Origin: Alkalimonas delamerensis
GTDB taxonomy: Bacteria; Pseudomonadota; Gammaproteobacteria; Enterobacterales; Alteromonadaceae
DNA: 64,000 nt
Direction of reading: 5' to 3'
Assembly: GCF_030717955.1 (NCBI RefSeq)
Contig: NZ_JAUZVY010000004.1
Coordinates: forward strand, 62,001-126,000
The notes below the pieces were generated by a model, which was given only the letters and a program-made list of their open reading frames with translations, did not search any database and was not told where the DNA came from. Position 1 is the first letter of the stretch. Each line of letters starts with the position of its first letter. A program made the position numbers and the translations under genes. Positions 58,900 through 64,000 of the stretch are shown here, piece after piece.

Positions 58900-61800
58900 A
58901 TGAAACAGCTACTGGCTTTGGTGCTGCTGCTCAGCACCTTTGGCTTGTGGGCCCAAAGCCCCATCGCCTACTGGTCACAAAACTTCAATGAACTGCCGGA
59001 CGGCAGCTTTGGCTTTAGCCCGGACTCTTTTCCACAAGCACCAGACATTGGCAACGGTGTGATTTACCTTACTGACTTTAATCAGGAAACTGCAGCCAAT
59101 GGCAGTTATCTGACCATCCAGTCTTTCGCAGGTACCACCATCAATGCCCTGCCTGGCTACGCCGCTGGTGGCAGCTTGTCGGTGCAAGGTGGCCCGGCGA
59201 CCAGCAACAATGGCGCTGCCATCATCATTCAGGTGAGCAGCACTGGTTATCAGGACCTCCGCTTAAGCTGGGCCCAGCGCGGAACCGCCACCGGTTTTAA
59301 CGAGCGTCGTCTAAGCTGGTCACTGAATGGTGAGGACTTTACCGAGTTTGCAGTGGACTCAGGCGCCCTTGGCAGCAGCTTCCAGTTGCGCAGCTATGAT
59401 CTGAGCGATATTACGGCGCTCAACAACCAAGAACAGCTCTACTTTCGAATTGAGCTGCTTGGTGCCAGCAACGCGACCGGCAACAACCGCTTTGACAATA
59501 TTCAGGTCAGTGGTGTCATCAGTGCCGATGCCGAGCGGATTACGGTCTATCAACGCGATTTTGCCAGCAACCCTTTTGACAAAGGTTGGCAGCAGTGGAG
59601 CTTAAATGGGGAGCAGCAATGGCAATGGGATGGCGGCTTTAACAACGTCAGTTTTTCTGGCTTTGTTGACGGCAGCTGCAATGCCAATGACAGTTGGCTG
59701 GTATCACCTGCCTTTGATGTCGACAGCCAGACCGATGAGCGCCTGGCCATTGATATTGCTCGTGGCTTCGCCGGTGTCAATAACCTGGATATCTATTACT
59801 CTACCCAATTCAATGGTACAGAGCTTAATCCTGCAGACTGGGTGTTGCTCACCAGCATCAGCCCGGATGATTTTAGCAGCAACAATGTGCCAGTCCGCTT
59901 CGACGGTTTTGAACAGCTGGCTTCGCTCAGTGGTCAGGCCCACCTGGCTTTTCGTTACCAGTTTGACAGCGGTAACTGCAGCACCTGGCGTTTGTCCAAT
60001 CTGCTGCTGACCGCTGAAAACCCAATTGCAACCGCCCCCTTTGCTTGTGACAACCCGGTCACCCGCATTCATCAGGTTCAGGGCGCCGGCTTCCAGAGCC
60101 CGTTGCAAGGTGCTGAAGTTCAGCTGCAAGCGGTGGTGACCGCGGTGTTCCAAAACACCGACAACGGTGGTCTCGGTGGTTTCTATCTGCAGGAAAAGGA
60201 CCACTACCAAGATGGCAACCCAGCCACGTCCGAAGGCATCTTTGTCTACGACAATGGTTTTGGTGTGCCGGTTGCACCCGGCGATCTGGTTCGGGTTCGT
60301 GGTACAGTGGCCGAGTTTTTTGAAGAAACCCAGCTGTCCGCAGTGAGCGAGGTTGCGGTTTGTGATAGCAACCAGCTGCATCAGGTCACACCAGTGCAAT
60401 TGCACCTGCCTGTCGCTGACTTTGCTCAGCTTGAAGCCATCGAAGGCATGTGGTTGCAAACCGCAGAAAACCTGACAGTAACCGATGTCTTTAATGCGGT
60501 TCGTTTTGGTGAGTTTAGCGTGTCCAATGGACGCCTGTACAACCCAACACAAGTTGTCAGCCCTGGTGCAGAAGCCCAGGCTTTGACGGCACAAAACCGA
60601 CTGAATCGCCTGATTATTGACAACGGTTTAACCGGCGTCAACCGCCAGCCCTTTATCACTGGTGAAGATGGCATTCAGCCGATCTCAGCCAGCAATCCAA
60701 TCCGCAATGGCTATCAGCTGCAAGCTGGTTTTGAAGGCGTGATGAGCTATGCTTTTGGTGCCTACCGTGCCCGCTACCTCAGCACCCCGGTTTTTCTGAC
60801 CAACAGCAACCCAAGACTGCAGGCTCCGACTCTGAGCGAACAAGGGGACATCCGAGTCGCCACCTTTAACGTGGAAAACCTGTTCACCACTTTTGATCTG
60901 CCAGGCAACAGCTGTGGTCCCAATGCGCTTAGTTGCCGTGGTGCCCGCTCAGAAAGCGAGCTGACACGCCAGCTGGATAAACTGGTACCGGCCATTCTGG
61001 CGCTGGATGCCGATGTGCTGGCCCTGATTGAAATCGAAAACGATGCCGATGACGCCACCCTGGCACGACTGGTTGCAGCGCTGAATGATGCACCGGGACA
61101 ATCGGACTGGCACTACGTAGCCACAGGCTGGCTGGGCACCGACGCCATCAAACCGGCGTTTATCTACCGTGCCACTGCTGTCTCACCTTTGGGTGACTTT
61201 GCGGTGTTGGATTCCAGTGTCGATCCCGACTTTGACACCTCGCGTCAGCGCCCGGCCTTGGCCCAGAGCTTTATCACCACAGAAGGTGCTGCCCTTACCG
61301 CGGTAGCCATTCACTTGCGGGCGAAAGTGTGCGGCAGTGCCAGTGGGATCAATGCCGATCAGGGCGATGGCCAAGGTTGCTGGAATCACTGGCGTACCCA
61401 ATCGGCCCATGCTTTGCTGCGCTGGTTAGAAACTGATCCGACTGGAGCCGGAAACACCGATTATCTGGTACTGGGCGACTTTAACGCCTACGCCAAAGAA
61501 GACCCACTGGCGGCATTTGAAGCAGCAGGCTTCGTCAATCTGGCAGTGCAGAGCAACGACAACGATTACCGGGTGTACAGTTACACCTTTATGGGTGAAT
61601 CCGGCAGTCTGGATCATGCCTTTGCCAGCCCTTCCCTGGCGGCCAAAGTGCTGCAAGCCAAGTCCTGGTACATCAACTCGGATGAGATCCCAGCCTTCAA
61701 CTACAGCGAAGGCCCGCTGCCTGGTGGCCTGGAGAAACCCGATAACTTCTATCAGGCCGATCCATTTCGCACCTCGGATCATGATCCACTGCTGATTGCC

Positions 61801-62070
61801 ATGCAACTCAGTGAACCAGTCCCCCCTGTTGCAGCAGAGCTTAGCCTGATTCGGGTGAACCGTGCCCGCTCAGGCTCAACGCTGGTGCAATTACGACTGG
61901 AAGGGGACGTGACAGGACTGGAACTGCGCCGTAATGGCCAACCGGTGACCACTGTGCAGCGAGCCGGCCGTTACAACGATCAGTTCAAAACCAGTGACAA
62001 CCTGGCTCAGTATCAATTGTGTCGCGCAAGCACTGAGCAGTGCACGGCGGTGCTGCAGGTTGATTTCTAA
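58900..62070 (+). CDS. ExeM/NucH family extracellular endonuclease
   Basis: A 1056-aa secreted nuclease with a signal peptide (cut after Leu-Trp-Ala, about 18). Residues about 20-390 form two beta-sandwich-like segments of jelly-roll type, about 400-640 hold an OB-fold-like domain (QGAEVQLQAVVTAVFQ, GDLVRVRGTVAEF), and about 650-975 an endonuclease/exonuclease/phosphatase domain. Its catalytic motifs are RVATFNVENLF, ALIEIEND, LVLGDFNAY, SLDHAF and TSDHDPLL. A final segment of about 75 residues is beta-rich with two Cys. TATACT at 58793-58798 may be the -10 box. Relatives degrade extracellular DNA in biofilms and for phosphate supply. Confidence 0.92.
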   Translation: MKQLLALVLLLSTFGLWAQSPIAYWSQNFNELPDGSFGFSPDSFPQAPDIGNGVIYLTDFNQETAANGSYLTIQSFAGTTINALPGYAAGGSLSVQGGPATSNNGAAIIIQVSSTGYQDLRLSWAQRGTATGFNERRLSWSLNGEDFTEFAVDSGALGSSFQLRSYDLSDITALNNQEQLYFRIELLGASNATGNNRFDNIQVSGVISADAERITVYQRDFASNPFDKGWQQWSLNGEQQWQWDGGFNNVSFSGFVDGSCNANDSWLVSPAFDVDSQTDERLAIDIARGFAGVNNLDIYYSTQFNGTELNPADWVLLTSISPDDFSSNNVPVRFDGFEQLASLSGQAHLAFRYQFDSGNCSTWRLSNLLLTAENPIATAPFACDNPVTRIHQVQGAGFQSPLQGAEVQLQAVVTAVFQNTDNGGLGGFYLQEKDHYQDGNPATSEGIFVYDNGFGVPVAPGDLVRVRGTVAEFFEETQLSAVSEVAVCDSNQLHQVTPVQLHLPVADFAQLEAIEGMWLQTAENLTVTDVFNAVRFGEFSVSNGRLYNPTQVVSPGAEAQALTAQNRLNRLIIDNGLTGVNRQPFITGEDGIQPISASNPIRNGYQLQAGFEGVMSYAFGAYRARYLSTPVFLTNSNPRLQAPTLSEQGDIRVATFNVENLFTTFDLPGNSCGPNALSCRGARSESELTRQLDKLVPAILALDADVLALIEIENDADDATLARLVAALNDAPGQSDWHYVATGWLGTDAIKPAFIYRATAVSPLGDFAVLDSSVDPDFDTSRQRPALAQSFITTEGAALTAVAIHLRAKVCGSASGINADQGDGQGCWNHWRTQSAHALLRWLETDPTGAGNTDYLVLGDFNAYAKEDPLAAFEAAGFVNLAVQSNDNDYRVYSYTFMGESGSLDHAFASPSLAAKVLQAKSWYINSDEIPAFNYSEGPLPGGLEKPDNFYQADPFRTSDHDPLLIAMQLSEPVPPVAAELSLIRVNRARSGSTLVQLRLEGDVTGLELRRNGQPVTTVQRAGRYNDQFKTSDNLAQYQLCRASTEQCTAVLQVDF

Positions 62071-62100
62071 ATCTGACCGAGGCAGTCCCTTAGCAACCAG

Positions 62101-64000
62101 TTAAGCGGACTGCATCAACGCAGCCAGCGCCTCGCAGTCTTCTGCTGTGATGTGCTGGCCTTTTTTTTGCTGCTGCTCCAAACGAGCAGCGCACTGACTA
62201 ATAGCAGCCAGCCCAAAGCTGCCGGCAGTGCCTTTGATCCGATGCAGCAACCCCAGAATCTGGGCCTCATCTTGCTTGGCCACAAAGGCTTGCAATTGCT
62301 GCAACTGTGCTGGCAGCTGCTGCAGGTAGCTTTGTTTTAGCGCCTCAATCCGCTTGATTGTAGCCTGGGCCTTGTCTGGCTTTGCCTCCACCTTCGGCTG
62401 CCCCTGCAGATACTGTTGAACCATCTGATACAACTCAGGTGGGTCAATCGGCTTAGTCAACACTTCATTGCAACCGGCTTGCAAAAACACCGCTTTATCT
62501 TCCGGCAGTACATCGGCGGTCAATGCCAAAATCGGCAACTGCAGACCAACCTGTCGCAATCGCCGGGTGGCTTCAGCGCCATCTAAAACAGGCATATTCA
62601 TGTCCATTAAGATTAGGTCATACCGCTGCTGCTGGGCCAGCTGCGTAGCTTGCTCGCCATTTTCAGCCTGGGTCACGGTTAAACCACTTTGCTCAAGCAA
62701 GTCCGCCACCAGCAACCGAATATCCGCCACATCATCGACCACCAGCACCTGCCCTTGCAGTACTGGCACTTGCCAAGAGAGTGGCTGCAAGGACTGCTGT
62801 TTAGCCAGCTGCTCAGCTTCAGGCTCCACCAGGGGCAACTCCAACCGGAAATGACTGCCCTGCCCTAACGAACTGCTGACCGACAATTCGCCTTGCATCA
62901 ATTCCGCCAGCTGATAACTAATGTGCAACCCAAGGCCGGTTCCACCGTATTTGCGGCTGGTGCCCGAGTCTGCTTGCTCGAAAGCCGAGAAAATCTTCTC
63001 CAGCTGCTCCATGCTCATGCCGATGCCGGTGTCGCTCACTTCCACCAGCAAGCGGTGAGCCGATAATCTGGATGCTCGCAGCACCACCTTACCCTGCTCG
63101 GTAAATTTAATGGCATTGCTTAATAAGTTCAGCAGAATTTGACGCACCCGCTGTGGGTCCAACAGCAGCCAAGCTGGAATATCGTCCGCAATAACGACTT
63201 CCAACTGCAGCTTTTTACTTTTGGCCAGTTTGTTGACATCACTGCACAAATCCTGCAGCAAAGCTGCCAATGCCACCGGCTGTCGCACCATGGTCAACTT
63301 GCCTTCTTCCAGCTTGGCAGCATCCAAAATGTCGTTAACGACATCCAGCAAATAGCGGCTGTTGCGGGCGATCACCTGCAGCTGATCGTGTTGCGAAGAT
63401 TCCTGCTTTTGCTGACGCAGCAACTGCTCGGTATAACCGATGATGGCGGTTAAAGGGGTGCGTAGTTCATGACTCATGGTGGCCAGAAAGCGGGATTTCA
63501 CCTCTGCCAGTTCGGTCGCTCTGTCCCGCTCGGTTTGCAGCTCCTCGGTACGTTGTCTGACCCGTTGCTCCAGACTGCTATTCAGCTCTTCCAGCCGGCT
63601 GCCAGCCTGATGCAAGCGCACCACCATGGCATTGTAGGCCTCAAACAATTGTTGCACTTCAAGCCCTGATACGCGATCCGACAGGTCGCAAAATGGAGCT
63701 TGCTGTTGCAGTTCCAACCGCTGAATGGACTGTATCAGTTGCTTTAAAGGCCGGGTATAGAGCCGAACCACATAAAAAGAGCTGCGATTAAGCAGCCACA
63801 AAGCCAGAATAGCCAGCAAAATCACCATCAAAGTCAGCACGTTGTACCCCAGCAATACCGAGTCCAACCGATACTGCAGCAGCAACAGCCAGCCATCATC
63901 GGTTTGATGCTGGCGGATAAAGCTGCGGCCTGGCTGGTTCAACTGAATGCCGCCATCTGGGCTGAGCCAGGACGAAGCAAACACCAGTTTACCGGGCAAC
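62101..64000 (-). CDS. Hybrid sensor histidine kinase (5' end outside window)
   Basis: Partial: the last 632 residues are seen; the N terminus lies beyond 64000. Order: end of a periplasmic sensor, membrane span, HAMP-like linker with coiled coil (SSLEQRVRQRTEELQTERDRA), HisKA (phospho-His in MSHELRTPL), HATPase_c (NLLSNAIKFT, DTGIGM, GGTGLGL), a receiver (VLVVDD, phospho-Asp in LMDMNMPVLDG, Lys in LTKPID) and an Hpt domain (His in LLHRIKGTAGSFGL). This BarA/TorS-like layout relays phosphate to a separate regulator, not seen here. It is convergent with the nuclease gene. Confidence 0.93.
   Translation of the reverse strand, partial: LPGKLVFASSWLSPDGGIQLNQPGRSFIRQHQTDDGWLLLLQYRLDSVLLGYNVLTLMVILLAILALWLLNRSSFYVVRLYTRPLKQLIQSIQRLELQQQAPFCDLSDRVSGLEVQQLFEAYNAMVVRLHQAGSRLEELNSSLEQRVRQRTEELQTERDRATELAEVKSRFLATMSHELRTPLTAIIGYTEQLLRQQKQESSQHDQLQVIARNSRYLLDVVNDILDAAKLEEGKLTMVRQPVALAALLQDLCSDVNKLAKSKKLQLEVVIADDIPAWLLLDPQRVRQILLNLLSNAIKFTEQGKVVLRASRLSAHRLLVEVSDTGIGMSMEQLEKIFSAFEQADSGTSRKYGGTGLGLHISYQLAELMQGELSVSSSLGQGSHFRLELPLVEPEAEQLAKQQSLQPLSWQVPVLQGQVLVVDDVADIRLLVADLLEQSGLTVTQAENGEQATQLAQQQRYDLILMDMNMPVLDGAEATRRLRQVGLQLPILALTADVLPEDKAVFLQAGCNEVLTKPIDPPELYQMVQQYLQGQPKVEAKPDKAQATIKRIEALKQSYLQQLPAQLQQLQAFVAKQDEAQILGLLHRIKGTAGSFGLAAISQCAARLEQQQKKGQHITAEDCEALAALMQSA

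Noticed and set aside
62082..62113. Hairpin GCAGTCC/GGACTGC between the nuclease and the histidine kinase as a terminator
   Set aside because: Eighteen-base loop, no T-run, and it runs into the kinase coding end; support is too weak.

Overview
The window is a compact, almost fully coding stretch of a gammaproteobacterial chromosome with moderate G+C. It carries a fused trpCF, recC-recB-recD, the cmoA-cmoB pair, a Vibrio/Shewanella-type 283-residue thyA, a membrane-bound fadE, mutH/rppH/ptsP, FlgO-family lipoproteins and an ExeM-type secreted nuclease. Together these suggest a free-living aquatic bacterium of the Alteromonadales/Chromatiaceae kind (Rheinheimera or Alkalimonas-like). That placement is inferred from gene content; no 16S rRNA gene is present. 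No prophage, insertion sequence, CRISPR array or defence island was seen.

Layout. 1-184: a nested inverted repeat. 185-853 (-): an outer-membrane-like protein. 1007-7847 (+): the whole tryptophan operon, trpL-E-G-D-CF-B-A, behind a well-formed attenuator (leader peptide with three tandem Trp codons). 7910-17302 (-): recD, recB and recC as one overlapping unit. 17429-20311 (-): a large beta-propeller diguanylate cyclase. 20582-20656 (-): tRNA-Arg(CCU). 20705-22700 (-): three consecutive FlgO-family lipoproteins. 22763-28086 (-): thyA, lgt, a TSUP permease, ptsP and rppH. 28087-28505: a non-coding region with a cluster of DnaA-box-like 9-mers, followed by mutH (+). 29201-32756: a solute-binding lipoprotein, a sterol-desaturase-family enzyme, a divergent TetR regulator and a glutathionyl-hydroquinone reductase. 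32762-36811 (-): a three-gene unit of a small PstS-like periplasmic protein, an outer-membrane barrel and a GGDEF-EAL membrane protein. 37220-41406 (+): hemH and a divergent GT51/transpeptidase. 41381-43465 (-): a cytochrome b562-like protein, a HAD phosphatase and a membrane GGDEF protein. Then rraB (+), an atypical Nramp transporter (-), a TPR-GGDEF protein (+), a GNAT-nitrilase fusion (+), a small membrane protein (+), cmoA-cmoB, a LysR regulator and a small unknown protein (+). 52768-55234 (+): purM, purN and a DUF3108 protein. 55231-55995 (-): a class II glutamine amidotransferase. 56191-62070 (+): fadE and an ExeM-like nuclease. 62101-64000 (-): a hybrid histidine kinase cut by the window edge.

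How the genes work together. Most are housekeeping: tryptophan and purine synthesis, thymidylate, double-strand break and mismatch repair, mRNA decapping, tRNA wobble modification, haem and lipoprotein maturation, fatty-acid oxidation. Overlaid on this is unusually frequent cyclic-di-GMP signalling: four GGDEF proteins of four different sensory architectures in 30 kb. I did not find a clearly new multi-gene system. The best candidates for follow-up are the PstS-like/barrel/GGDEF-EAL operon, whose EAL domain lacks a metal-binding Asp; the orphan triplet of FlgO lipoproteins; the cytochrome b562-HAD-GGDEF group; an Nramp protein lacking the usual metal ligands; and the DnaA-box cluster.
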